A program made the position numbers and the translations under genes. Positions 6,758 through 15,070 of a DNA stretch of 64,000 nt are shown here, in pieces. The DNA is from UBA668 sp041394605 (GTDB lineage Bacteria > Actinomycetota > Acidimicrobiia > Acidimicrobiales > Ilumatobacteraceae). The stretch's first letter is position 1; each line of letters opens with the position of its first letter. The stretch spans positions 62,001 through 126,000 of the forward strand of contig JAWKHX010000004.1 of assembly GCA_041394605.1 (NCBI GenBank), read 5' to 3'. Below the pieces are notes generated by a model. The model had not been told where the DNA came from, did not search any database, and saw only the letters and a program-made list of their open reading frames with translations.

Positions 6758-8506
6758 ATGCAGTACGACGTCGTCTGGCCCCGTTCGCCGCTCGCCACCG
6801 CCCGCCGTCCCCTGGCACCCCGGTTGGGTGGCGGGCCGGCACACGGGCTGGCCGGGAGGCGGGTGGGCTTCCTGTGGGACTACATGTTCCGCGGCGAGGA
6901 GTTGTTCCCCGTGCTGGCCGGCGAGCTGCAGGCGATGGGCGCCGACGTGGTGGGGTACGACGCGTTCGGCAACATCCACGGGCCCGACGAGGCCCAGTTG
7001 GTGGGGGAGATCCCCTCCGTCATCGCCGCCCGCGGCATCGATGCGGTGGTCAGCGGCGTCGGCGCTTGAGGCAGCTGCACGCCCGCCGTGTTGCGGGCAT
7101 CCGTCGCCGCCGAACGGGCCGGGGTGCCGTCGGTCTCGTTGGTGTCCCCCGGGTTCGAGCGCCAGGCGCTGGCCACCGGCCGCGGGCTGGGCTTCGACGG
7201 CATGCGCCTGGCCGTGCTGGACGCCCACCCCGACGGCCTGTCCGCCGACGCCCTCGTCGCCGGCTTCCTGGCCCACACCCTCCCCCAAGTTGTCGCGGGC
7301 CTGACCGTGGAAATCCCGGTAGACGCCGCGACAAGTTCGGAGCCGGGGGCGCTGGACGTGGTGGCGAGCGGGACGATCGATGAGTTGCACGACCTGTTCT
7401 GCGAACGGGGGTGGAGTGACGGGTCGCCGTTCGTGCCGCCGACTCGCGAGCGGGTGGAGGCGTTCATCGCCGCGACCGGGCACGACCCGTGGCGGTCGCT
7501 GGGCGTGGCCCGGCCGAGCGGACGGGAGATCACGGTGTGGTCGGTGGCGGTGAACGGGGTGATGGCCGGATGCCGGCCGGAGCATCTGCCGGTGCTGCTG
7601 GCGGTGGCCGAGATCCTGGCTGGCGACCGCTACGGGGTGGAGCACAGCGGCAACACCACCGGGGCCGACGCGCTGATGGTGCTGAGCGGCCCGGTGGTGG
7701 CGGAACTCGGGTTCCACCACGGCCCGGGCGCACACCGTGAGGGGCACCGGGCCAACACCACCGTGGGCCGCTGGCTACGGCTGTTCCTCCGCAACGTCTG
7801 CGGTTTCACCGGCGACGAGCACGACAAGGCGACGTTCGGCAACCCGGCCAAGCCGGTGCTGGCGGAGGACATGGACGTGCTGGCGGAGTTGGGCTGGCCG
7901 TCGCTGGCCGGTGCCTTCGGATTCACGCCCGGCGACTCCGTGGTGACGCTGGCCCGGATCAACTCGACGGTGATGATCGGCAGCGTCTTCGGCTCGACGC
8001 CGGAGGAGATCGTGCCGTACCTGGCCGACGGGCTGGTGCGGGCAACGGGATGGGACCTCACCCACGTCTACGGGCTGGGCCGCGCCCAGTACCGGCCGCT
8101 GCTGCTCATCTCGCCGATGATCGCCCGCACGTTCGGTCGCGTCGGCTGGTCGAAACGGCAGGTGCAGGCGGCGCTCTACGCCGCGGCCTGCATCCCCGCC
8201 TGGAAGTTCGAGGCGCTGATCGGGCAGTGGAGCAACCTCACCGCCGGCCGGCGCACACTGGTGGACCTGGCGGCGGCGGGGCTGGTGCCTGCGGTGTTTG
8301 CCGAGTCGGACGACCCGCAGCGCCTGGTACCGATCGTGACGGAGCCCGGCGACATCCTGATCGCGGTGGCCGGTGACCCGAACCGGGCCAACGCGCTGGC
8401 GATGGCCAACGACGGCCCCCACGGTTGGTGGACGTCGCGGTTCGTGGACACCGCGCCCAGCCTGGACCTGGCCTGCCGCATCGGCGACGAGGAGTGCGGG
8501 GCCTAG
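6758..8506 (+). CDS. UGSC-family selenoprotein (in-frame TGA read as selenocysteine)
   Basis: One uninterrupted frame of 583 codons contains a single internal TGA at 7067-7069, followed at once by GGC AGC TGC. Read as Sec it gives GVGA-U104-G-S-C-TPA, the motif that names the UGSC (seleno)protein family. The N-terminal part (about residues 28-170) is a Rossmann-like domain with GRRVGFLWDYMF at its start. Sequence after the TGA continues the same domain (RAGVPSVSLVSPGFE). A second region of about 400 residues follows, beginning TIDELHDLFCERGWSDGSPFVPP. A short GC-rich hairpin lies just after the TGA, where bacterial SECIS elements occur. Automatic callers would split this into two genes (6758-7069 and 7088-8506). 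The catalytic role of the family is not established. A divergent Lrp gene is adjacent. No Sec machinery gene is in the window. Confidence 0.85.
7081..7098 (+). promoter_or_regulatory. Candidate bacterial SECIS hairpin downstream of the Sec codon
   Basis: GCCCGC (7081-7086) pairs perfectly with GCGGGC (7093-7098) around a six-base loop CGTGTT, 11 bases after the TGA codon. Bacterial SECIS elements are small hairpins at this distance with a G (often GU) early in the apical loop. Here G is the second loop base and is followed by T. A 6-bp GC stem in this DNA could also arise by chance. Confidence 0.5.
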
Positions 8507-8904
8507 GACCGTGCGGCCGGCGCGACCACCGGGATGCCGAGCGCCGTGGTCGCCGCGGCGAGCCGCTCGTCGTAGGCGACCATCCCGTCCAACTCGTCAC
8601 CCAGCGACAGCGCGGCCGCGAGGTGGAGGGCGTCGAGCGTCCGGAGTGTGGTGGGGCCGAGGATGGCCGCGGCCTCGAACACCTCGGTGGTGACCTGCAG
8701 GAGCACCAGCACGTCCAGCACGGCGCGGGCCTGCACCATCCGGTCCGGCTCGGCCCGCCGAACGGCGCGGAGGAGTTCGGTGCGGGCCAGGTCCGACGAC
8801 ACGAGCGGCTGGTCCACCGATGCCAGCCAGGCTTGGAGCGCCTCGGACTCCGCCTCGGCCACCACCAGCTTCGTGAGGGCTGAGGTGTCCATGTAGTAGG
8901 CCAC
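8503..8904 (-). CDS. PIN-domain toxin, VapC-type ribonuclease
   Basis: The 133-residue PIN domain begins YYMDTSALTKLVVAEAES, with the first acidic metal ligand in MDTSAL. Further acidic positions are in the LARTELLRAV segment (E), LDALHLAAAL (D) and MVAYDERLAAA (D). This is the usual four-acid arrangement of Mg-dependent VapC ribonucleases, which cut tRNA or rRNA. It sits directly after a Phd/YefM-type antitoxin gene on the same strand (1-base gap), the classic order. GTG 8904 is used; ATG 8892 is a possible later start. The 3' end overlaps the stop of the UGSC gene on the other strand by four bases. Confidence 0.88.
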   Translation of the reverse strand: MAYYMDTSALTKLVVAEAESEALQAWLASVDQPLVSSDLARTELLRAVRRAEPDRMVQARAVLDVLVLLQVTTEVFEAAAILGPTTLRTLDALHLAAALSLGDELDGMVAYDERLAAATTALGIPVVAPAARS

Positions 8905-8905
8905 G

Positions 8906-9169
8906 TCAGCTCCGCTCGTCGGCCCGCATCTCGGCCAGCGCGGCGGTGAGCGACGCGCCCGGCCGCGGCGGCTGCAGGTCTGCCACGCGGCGCCGAGCAG
9001 GCCGGGCGCGGCCGGCGGCCACCAACCCCTCCAGCCGTCCGGCCGGCAGCGGGGTGATGCGCGCCACGGCGCGCCCGCGGTCCGTGATGGTGATGGTCTC
9101 GCCCGCGGCCGCGTCGGCGACGACCGCCGATGCGTTCTGCTTGAGCGCCCGGATGCCGACCTCAGCCAT
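8906..9169 (-). CDS. Phd/YefM-family antitoxin (VapB-type partner)
   Basis: The 87-residue protein starts MAEVGIRALKQNASAVVADAAAGETITITDRGRAVARITPLP. This is the typical Phd/YefM N-terminal fold: strand, helix, and the T-x-R/G-x-P-x-A hairpin used for DNA binding and dimerisation. The C-terminal half is Arg/Ala-rich and probably disordered until it wraps the toxin. An in-frame upstream extension of 59 codons looks non-coding, so the ATG at 9169 is chosen. The pair presumably autoregulates its own promoter in the 9170-9370 gap, where I see no other gene. Confidence 0.88.
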   Translation of the reverse strand: MAEVGIRALKQNASAVVADAAAGETITITDRGRAVARITPLPAGRLEGLVAAGRARPARRRVADLQPPRPGASLTAALAEMRADERS

Positions 9170-9370
9170 GTGCTTCAATGTAGCACTTCGGCCAGGCGCG
9201 GCGACGGCCGGTTCGACGGTGTAGGCAGCTCGATGCATGCCCGCAGGCAAGCAGAAGGGCGTGACACCTCGCCTTCCCCCGGGATGGACGCCGAATCGGA
9301 ATCGAACTGAGTTGAACGAGGGCACTGATGCCGCCGGCGGCGGCACCGGCGACGGCCCCGTCCACGGCGC

Positions 9371-10975
9371 CTACGTCAGCGGGAGGGCGTCGGCGAGGAT
9401 CGGTTCCAGGGTGAGCTCCGGCTCGTCCGACATCAGGCGCTGGAGGCGGTAGCGGTTCTCGAACAGGGCCACCAACTCGCCGTCGCCACGGGTGAGGATG
9501 CGGATGCCGCCGATCTGGCGCAGGCGTTCGGCCGAGGCCCGGTCGGTGAGCCGGATGGCCTGGTACGGGGCGCTCACCACCTCGCTCGGCGCGCCGAACT
9601 CGGAACCCAGGCGGTGGGCGAACACCTCGAACTGCAGGTGGCCCACGGCGGCCAGCACGTTCTCCGTGTCGCCCATGTCCGGGTCGCGCAGCACCTGCAC
9701 CACGCCCTCCTCGTCCAACTGCTCCAGCCCTTTGCGGAACTGCTTGAACTTGCCGTTGTCCAGCGGGCGGGCACGGGCGAACACCTCGGGGGCGAACCGG
9801 GGGAGCGGTGGGTAGGTGACGGCCGAGCCGTCGTAGCCGGCGCCGTACAGGGTGTCGCCGATCAGCACGCCGGTGGCGTTGACCAGGCCGACCACGTCGC
9901 CGGGGTAGGCCTCCTCCACCGTCTCGCGGTCGGCGCCGAACGCGGTGGTGGCGTACTTGGTGGTCATGTCCCGCCCGGTGCGCGAGTTCGTGACCGTCAT
10001 GCCCCGCTCGAAGCGACCCGAGCAGATGCGGGCGAACGCGATGCGGTCGCGGTGCGACGGGTCCATGTTGGCCTGCACCTTGAACACGAACGCGCTGAAC
10101 GGCGCGTCCAGCGGCCGGCCGGCACCATCCAGGGCTTCCCGCGGTGACGGTGCGGGGCACAGGTCCACCACGGCGTCCAGCAGTTTGCGCACGCCGAAAT
10201 TGGTGAGCGCCGAACCGACGAACACGGGCGTGCTCTCGCCGGCCAGGAACGACGGCATGTCCACGTCGGCCCCGATGGCCTCCAGCAGGCCCAGTTCGTC
10301 CTCCGCCGACGCCCAGGCCCGGCCGACGCCGGCCGCACGTGCCTCGGCGAACGGCATGTCCGCCTCCAGCGCCGCGGACGCGCCGCGGGCCGTACGGGTG
10401 AACGCGGTGTACATCCCCGTGCGCCGGTCGATGACGCCGTGGAAGTCCTCGCCGTTGCCCACCGGCCAGGTGACCGGGGTGGGCCGCAGGTTGATCTGCG
10501 CCTCGATCTCGTCCAACAACTCCAGCGGCTCGCGCGACGGGCGGTCGTACTTGTTGAGGAACGTCAGCACCGGCAGGTTCCGCGAGCGGCACACCTGGAA
10601 CAGCTTCAGCGTCTGGCTCTCGATGCCCTTCGCCGCGTCCAGCACCATCACCACGGCGTCCACGGCGGCGAGCACGCGGTAGGTGTCCTCGCTGAAGTCG
10701 CGGTGGCCCGGCGTGTCCAGCAGGTTGACGGTGTGCCCTCGGTAGGGGAACTGCAGCACGGTGGACGAGATGGAGATGCCGCGCTGCTGCTCCAGTTCCA
10801 TCCAGTCGCTGCGGGCGCTGCGCCGGCCCTCGCGGGCGTGCACCGCACCGGCTTCCTGCACGGCGCCCGAATACAGCAGGAACTTCTCCGTGAGGGTGGT
10901 CTTGCCGGCGTCGGGGTGGCTGATGATCGCGAACGTACGTCGCTGCCCAGCCTCGGAGATCACGTCGGCACCCAC
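9371..10975 (-). CDS. prfC: Peptide chain release factor 3
   Basis: This translational GTPase removes class I release factors (RF1/RF2) from the ribosome after termination. The 534-residue protein matches E. coli RF3 (529). GTPase motifs are intact: G1 HPDAGKTTLTE at about residues 20-30, the switch region QQRGISISS, G3 DTPGHRDFSEDTYR, and G4 NKYDR. Domains II and III follow to the C terminus. I considered a selenocysteine-specific factor (SelB) because of the nearby UGA-containing gene. However the RF3-specific sequence GAVQEAGAVHAREGRRSARSDW settles it as RF3. The start is GTG at 10975. Confidence 0.95.
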   Translation of the reverse strand: MGADVISEAGQRRTFAIISHPDAGKTTLTEKFLLYSGAVQEAGAVHAREGRRSARSDWMELEQQRGISISSTVLQFPYRGHTVNLLDTPGHRDFSEDTYRVLAAVDAVVMVLDAAKGIESQTLKLFQVCRSRNLPVLTFLNKYDRPSREPLELLDEIEAQINLRPTPVTWPVGNGEDFHGVIDRRTGMYTAFTRTARGASAALEADMPFAEARAAGVGRAWASAEDELGLLEAIGADVDMPSFLAGESTPVFVGSALTNFGVRKLLDAVVDLCPAPSPREALDGAGRPLDAPFSAFVFKVQANMDPSHRDRIAFARICSGRFERGMTVTNSRTGRDMTTKYATTAFGADRETVEEAYPGDVVGLVNATGVLIGDTLYGAGYDGSAVTYPPLPRFAPEVFARARPLDNGKFKQFRKGLEQLDEEGVVQVLRDPDMGDTENVLAAVGHLQFEVFAHRLGSEFGAPSEVVSAPYQAIRLTDRASAERLRQIGGIRILTRGDGELVALFENRYRLQRLMSDEPELTLEPILADALPLT

Positions 10976-11040
10976 AAGGGCTCAACGCTACCGGGCGGGA
11001 CCGAACGGGCCAGAGGTGCAGGAACACTCTCAGGACTTGT

Positions 11041-11072
11041 AAAGGTGCCCTAACTTCCGTTAGGTTGCCTTT
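11041..11072 (+). promoter_or_regulatory. 32-bp palindromic operator-like site in front of efeU
   Basis: CCTAAC (11049-11054), four bases TTCC, then GTTAGG (11059-11064) form a perfect core dyad. It is extended by matching outer arms AAAGG (11041-11045) and CCTTT (11068-11072). It ends two bases before the efeU start codon. The TTAGGTT part resembles half of a DtxR/IdeR iron box, fitting an iron-uptake operon. The spacing differs from the 19-bp consensus, so the regulator is uncertain. Confidence 0.55.
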
Positions 11073-11074
11073 AC

Positions 11075-11920
11075 ATGTTCGCCAACTTCCTCATCGGCCT
11101 GCGCGAAGGCCTGGAAGCCGCCCTGGTGGTCGGCATCCTCGTCGCCTACCTGGTGCGTACGGAGCGCACCCATCTCCTGCGGTGGGTGTGGGCGGGTGTC
11201 GCCGTTGCCGTCACCGTGTCGGTCGCGTTCGGCGCCGCCCTCACCTACGGCCCGAAGGGGCTGAGTTTCGAGGCCCAGGAGCTGATCGGCGGCTCGCTGT
11301 CGATCGTGGCCGTCGCCCTCATCACGTGGATGATCTTCTGGATGGCCCGCACGGCGCGCACGCTGCGCGCCGACCTGCACGCCCGCATGGACACCGCCGC
11401 CACGGCCGGCCCGGTGGCGGTGGGCGTGATGGCCCTGCTGGCTGTGGGCCGCGAAGGGCTGGAGACGGCCCTGTTCCTGTGGGCCGGCGTGCGCGCCACC
11501 GGCAACACCACCGACCCGCTGGTGGGTGCGCTGCTCGGCCTGGCCGTGGCCGTGGTGCTCGGGTACCTCGTCACCAAGGGTGCGGTGCGGCTGGACCTGG
11601 CGAAGTTCTTCACCTGGACGGCGGTGCTGCTGATCGTCGTCGCCGCCGGTGTTCTCTCCTATGGCATCCACGACCTGCAGGAGGCCGGCGTGCTGCCCGG
11701 CCTGAACTCGCTGGCGTTCGACGTCAGCGCCCAGATCCCCCCGTCGTCCTGGTACGGCACGCTCCTCAAGGGCACCATCAACTTCTCGCCGGCCACCACC
11801 TGGCTGGAAGCCGTCGCCTGGCTGGCTTACATGGCCGCCGTGCTGCCCCTGTTCCTGCGCACCGTGCGGGTGCGCGCCCACGTTCCCCCCACCCCAGCCC
11901 CGGAGAAGGCACTCGTATGA
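11075..11920 (+). CDS. efeU: Iron permease EfeU (FTR1 family)
   Basis: The 281-residue membrane protein has about seven transmembrane segments and two copies of the REGLE motif that defines FTR1/EfeU iron permeases. These are R10-E14 (LREGLEAALVVG) and R126-E130 (VGREGLETALFLW). The acidic residues form the iron path across the cytoplasmic membrane. It is the first gene of an efeU-efeO-efeB operon. Its TGA overlaps the efeO ATG by four bases. The ATG lies two bases after a palindrome that likely controls the operon, so the transcript may be nearly leaderless. Confidence 0.95.
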   Translation: MFANFLIGLREGLEAALVVGILVAYLVRTERTHLLRWVWAGVAVAVTVSVAFGAALTYGPKGLSFEAQELIGGSLSIVAVALITWMIFWMARTARTLRADLHARMDTAATAGPVAVGVMALLAVGREGLETALFLWAGVRATGNTTDPLVGALLGLAVAVVLGYLVTKGAVRLDLAKFFTWTAVLLIVVAAGVLSYGIHDLQEAGVLPGLNSLAFDVSAQIPPSSWYGTLLKGTINFSPATTWLEAVAWLAYMAAVLPLFLRTVRVRAHVPPTPAPEKALV

Positions 11921-13062
11921 ACCGTTCCATCCCGATCCTCGTCGTCGCGCCCCTGGTGCTGCTGGCCGCCTGCACGGACAACGACACCGCCTCCGGCAGC
12001 GACTCGATCGCCGTCACCAGCACGGACGACGCCTGCCGCCTCTCCACCACCGAGGCGCCCAGCGGCAACCTGGTGTTCGACGTCACCAACGACGGCTCCG
12101 AGGTCACCGAGTTCTACCTGCTGGCCGAGGACGGCCTGCGCATCATCGGCGAGGTGGAGAACATCGGGCCCGGCCTCACCCGCCAGCTCGTCGTCACCGC
12201 CGGCCCCGGCACCTATGTCACCGCCTGCAAGCCGGGCATGGCGGGCGACGGCATCCGCAACGAGTTCACGGTCACCGATTCCGGCTCGGCCGTGGGACCC
12301 ACGGGCGCGGCCGGCGACCTGCTGCAGTCCGCCACCGAGCAGTACCACGAGTTCGTGGAGCACGAGGCGGAGGACCTGCTGGAGAAGACCGAGGAGTTCG
12401 CCGCCCTCTACACGGCCGGCGACGACGACGGCGCCCGTGCGATGTACGCCGACGCCCGCACCCACTGGGAGCGGATCGAACCGGTGGCGGAGTCGTTCGG
12501 TGACCTGGACCCGCGGTTGGACCTGCGCGAGGCCGACCTGGCCGAGGGTGAGGCATGGACCGGGTGGCACCGCATCGAGAAGGACCTGTGGCCCCCGGCC
12601 GACGGCTACACGGCGGCCACCGCGGACGAGCGTGCCACCCTGGCCGACCAGCTGGTGGCCGACACCAAGGAACTGGTGGAGCGCGTGGAAGACCTGACGT
12701 TCACACCCGACCAGCTGGGCAACGGCGCCAAGGAGCTGCTGGACGAGGTGGCGACGGGCAAGGTGACCGGCGAGGAGGAGATCTGGTCGCACACCGACCT
12801 GTGGGACTTCCAGGCCAACGTGGACGGCGCCCGGATCGCGTTCGAGGTGCTGGAGCCTGCGCTGCGCACGAAGGACGACGCGCTGGCGGAGGAACTGAAA
12901 ACCCGCTTCGCCGAGCTGCAGGCCCTTCTGGACCAGTACCGCGATGGTGACGGGTTCGTGCTCTACACGGACCTCTCCGCCGACCAGGTGAAGGAGCTGT
13001 CGGACGCCGTCAACGCGCTCAGCGAGCCGCTCTCCCGGCTGACGGCCGCAGTGGTGCTGTGA
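11917..13062 (+). CDS. efeO: EfeO-type iron-binding lipoprotein (cupredoxin plus M75 domain)
   Basis: The 381-residue protein begins with a lipoprotein signal peptide ending in the lipobox LLAAC, so it is anchored on the outer face of the membrane. A cupredoxin-like domain spans about residues 30-125. The M75 (EfeO/imelysin-like) helical domain follows, with the HxxE metal motif as H218-R-I-E221 in GWHRIEKDLW. In the EfeUOB system this protein captures or oxidises iron for the permease. The start is fixed by the ATGA overlap with efeU. The stop overlaps the efeB GTG in the same way. Confidence 0.93.
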   Translation: MNRSIPILVVAPLVLLAACTDNDTASGSDSIAVTSTDDACRLSTTEAPSGNLVFDVTNDGSEVTEFYLLAEDGLRIIGEVENIGPGLTRQLVVTAGPGTYVTACKPGMAGDGIRNEFTVTDSGSAVGPTGAAGDLLQSATEQYHEFVEHEAEDLLEKTEEFAALYTAGDDDGARAMYADARTHWERIEPVAESFGDLDPRLDLREADLAEGEAWTGWHRIEKDLWPPADGYTAATADERATLADQLVADTKELVERVEDLTFTPDQLGNGAKELLDEVATGKVTGEEEIWSHTDLWDFQANVDGARIAFEVLEPALRTKDDALAEELKTRFAELQALLDQYRDGDGFVLYTDLSADQVKELSDAVNALSEPLSRLTAAVVL

Positions 13063-14348
13063 ACACCGGCACCGCTGCGCCCGGCTCGGGGATCAGCCGG
13101 CGCCGCCTGTTGGTGGGTGGCGCCGGCCTCGCCGGCGCGGGCGCGGCGGGCGCGCTGGCCGTTGCCTCGCTCGCCGGTGGCGACGCCGCGGCGCAGGCCA
13201 CGGGCGGCGGCGTGGTGCCGTTCCACGGCGTCCACCAGGCGGGTGTGGTCACCCCGGCTCAGGACCGGCTGTACTTCGCCTCGTTCGACGTGATCACCGA
13301 CGACCCTGGCGAACTGCACCGACTGCTGGACGACTGGACGGTCGCCGCCGCCCAGATGACGGCGGGCCTGGAGGCCGGCGAGTACGGCGCAGTGGGTGGG
13401 CCCTACCTGGCGCCGCCGGAGGACACCGGCGAGGCGCTGGGGCTGCCCGCCGCCAACCTCACCATCACGGTCGGTGTCGGTCGCTCCCTGTTCGTCGACG
13501 GGGACGGCCGCGACCGCTTCGGCCTCGCCGCCCGGCTGCCGTCGGCGCTCATCGACCTGCCGCACTTCCCTGCTGACGACCTGGACCCCGCCCGCTCCGG
13601 TGGCGACCTGTGTGTACAGGCCTGCGCCGACGACCCGCAGGTGGCCTTCCACGCCGTGCGCAACCTGGCCCGCATCGGGTTCGGTGTGGTGTCGCTGCGC
13701 TGGTCGCAACTCGGGTTCGGCCGCACTTCCAGCACGTCCACCAGCCAGGCCACGCCGCGCAACCTGTTCGGCTTCAAGGACGGTACGGCCAACATCAAGG
13801 CCGAGGAGGTCGAGGAACTGGACACCCATGTGTGGGTGCAGCCCGGCGACGACCCCGGAGCGGAGTGGCTGGCCGGTGGGAGCTACCTCGTGGCCCGGCG
13901 GATCAACATGCACATCGAGACCTGGGACCGCACCTCGCTGGCCGAGCAGGAGACCATTGTCGGCCGCACCAAGGGCAGCGGCGCGCCGCTGTCGGGCGGC
14001 GACGAGTTCACCGAACCGGACTTCGCCGTCACCGGCCGCGATGACCAGACGCTGATCGCCGAACGGTCGCACGTGCGCCTGGCCCACCCGACCGTCAACG
14101 GTGGGGCGCGCATGCTGCGCCGCGGCTACAACTTCACGGATGGCAGCGACGGCCTCGGGCGGCTGGACGCCGGCCTGTTCTTCATTGCGTTCGTCCGCGA
14201 CCCACGGATCCAGTACGTGCCGATGCAGACCAACCTGTCCCGCCACGACGTGATGATGGAGTACCTCGTGCACACCGGGTCGGCGCTGTTCGCGGCGCTG
14301 CCGGGCGTGCCGGACGGGGGCTCGTTCGCCGACGCGTTGTTCGACTGA
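13059..14348 (+). CDS. efeB: EfeB, Tat-exported dye-decolorising heme peroxidase
   Basis: The 429-residue DyP-type peroxidase has a twin-arginine signal (SRRRLLVGGAGLAG near residue 16) for export as a folded heme protein. The family motif GxxDG is G238-F-K-D241-G. The proximal heme His is H338 in RSHVRLAHP, and a downstream Arg in MLRRGYNF belongs to the distal side. In EfeUOB it acts on ferrous iron or heme-related substrates outside the membrane. It is the last gene of the operon and starts at a GTG overlapping the efeO stop. Confidence 0.94.
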   Translation: MNTGTAAPGSGISRRRLLVGGAGLAGAGAAGALAVASLAGGDAAAQATGGGVVPFHGVHQAGVVTPAQDRLYFASFDVITDDPGELHRLLDDWTVAAAQMTAGLEAGEYGAVGGPYLAPPEDTGEALGLPAANLTITVGVGRSLFVDGDGRDRFGLAARLPSALIDLPHFPADDLDPARSGGDLCVQACADDPQVAFHAVRNLARIGFGVVSLRWSQLGFGRTSSTSTSQATPRNLFGFKDGTANIKAEEVEELDTHVWVQPGDDPGAEWLAGGSYLVARRINMHIETWDRTSLAEQETIVGRTKGSGAPLSGGDEFTEPDFAVTGRDDQTLIAERSHVRLAHPTVNGGARMLRRGYNFTDGSDGLGRLDAGLFFIAFVRDPRIQYVPMQTNLSRHDVMMEYLVHTGSALFAALPGVPDGGSFADALFD

Positions 14349-14376
14349 CGCCCTGTTCGGCTAACGCCGCGGCCGG

Positions 14377-14409
14377 TTCACGTCAGGTTCACCGGCCGTT
14401 CTCACGGTC
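14377..14409 (+). promoter_or_regulatory. Probable PHO box: three contiguous 11-nt direct repeats
   Basis: GTTCACGTCAG (14377-14387), GTTCACCGGCC (14388-14398) and GTTCTCACGGT (14399-14409) are back-to-back 11-base units. This is the architecture and consensus (G-T/G-TCA...) known for PhoP binding in Streptomyces. The site ends 64 bp before the first gene of a polyphosphate-polymerase operon. Regulation by a PhoP-type response regulator is inferred. Confidence 0.65.
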
Positions 14410-14473
14410 CTCCAAGGTGCGCCCTTCACGATGAAGGCACCAAGAGGGACCCAGAGGACGAAAGGGAGCGACG

Positions 14474-15070
14474 ATGTCGCAAGGACTTGTGCTGGCAGTG
14501 GATCTGGTGGCCGTCGTGGTGATGGCCACGGCCGTGTACTTCCCCCGCCACCGGCGGCGGGACATGGTCTTCGCCTACATCGGCGTGAACATGGGGATCG
14601 CCGCCGTCACCATCGCGCTGGATTCGGCGGCCGTCGGCGCCGGGCTGGGCCTGGGCCTGTTCGGCCTGCTCTCGATCGTGCGGTTGCGCTCGTCCGAGCT
14701 CACCCAGGAGGAGGTGGCCTACTACTTCGTGGCCCTGGCGATGGGCTTGCTGAGCGGCTTCGAGCTGGAGCCCGCCTGGCTGAGCCCGGCACTGATGGTG
14801 CTGCTCGTGGCGACAGTGTTCGGGGCCGATCATCCCCGGCTGCTCAGCGGGTACCGGCAGCAGGTGATCACGCTCGATGCGGCCTACACGGACGAGCGGC
14901 TGCTGCGAACCCGGCTCGAAGAACTGCTGGTCGCCGACGTGAAGCACCTCGTGGTCGAGCGGGTGGACCTGGTGCGCGACACCACGGTGGTGGACGTGCG
15001 CTACCGGTTGCGGGATGCAGCCGTCACCCCGCCCGCCGCCGGCCGGGAGATGATCGGAGCGGTGCGATGA
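14474..15070 (+). CDS. DUF4956 membrane protein, partner of VTC polyphosphate polymerase
   Basis: The 198-residue protein has four transmembrane segments in the first 120 residues: LVLAVDLVAVVVMATAVYF, a short one around IGVNMGIAAVTIAL, LGLGLFGLLSIVRL, and a pair near 85-120. A soluble C-terminal tail follows, with strand-helix character (LVVERVDLVRDTTVVDVRYRL). Length and pattern match the DUF4956 family, commonly encoded beside VTC-domain proteins. Here its stop overlaps the VTC start. It likely anchors or serves the polymerase at the membrane. Its exact role is unknown. Confidence 0.8.
   Translation: MSQGLVLAVDLVAVVVMATAVYFPRHRRRDMVFAYIGVNMGIAAVTIALDSAAVGAGLGLGLFGLLSIVRLRSSELTQEEVAYYFVALAMGLLSGFELEPAWLSPALMVLLVATVFGADHPRLLSGYRQQVITLDAAYTDERLLRTRLEELLVADVKHLVVERVDLVRDTTVVDVRYRLRDAAVTPPAAGREMIGAVR

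Noticed and set aside
7067..7088. Reading the UGSC gene as a pseudogene or as two adjacent genes split at the TGA
   Set aside because: The frame is identical on both sides, the TGA falls exactly on the family's Sec/Cys position before GSC, and no indel is needed.
9371..10975. Possible SelB (Sec-specific elongation factor) near the UGA-containing gene
   Set aside because: RF3-specific sequence after the P-loop (VQEAGAVHAREGRRSARSDW), RF3 length, and no SelB-type C-terminal winged-helix repeats.
14377..14409. GTTCAC repeats as a simple terminator after efeB
   Set aside because: They are direct rather than inverted repeats with exact 11-base spacing; no hairpin plus T-run was seen.
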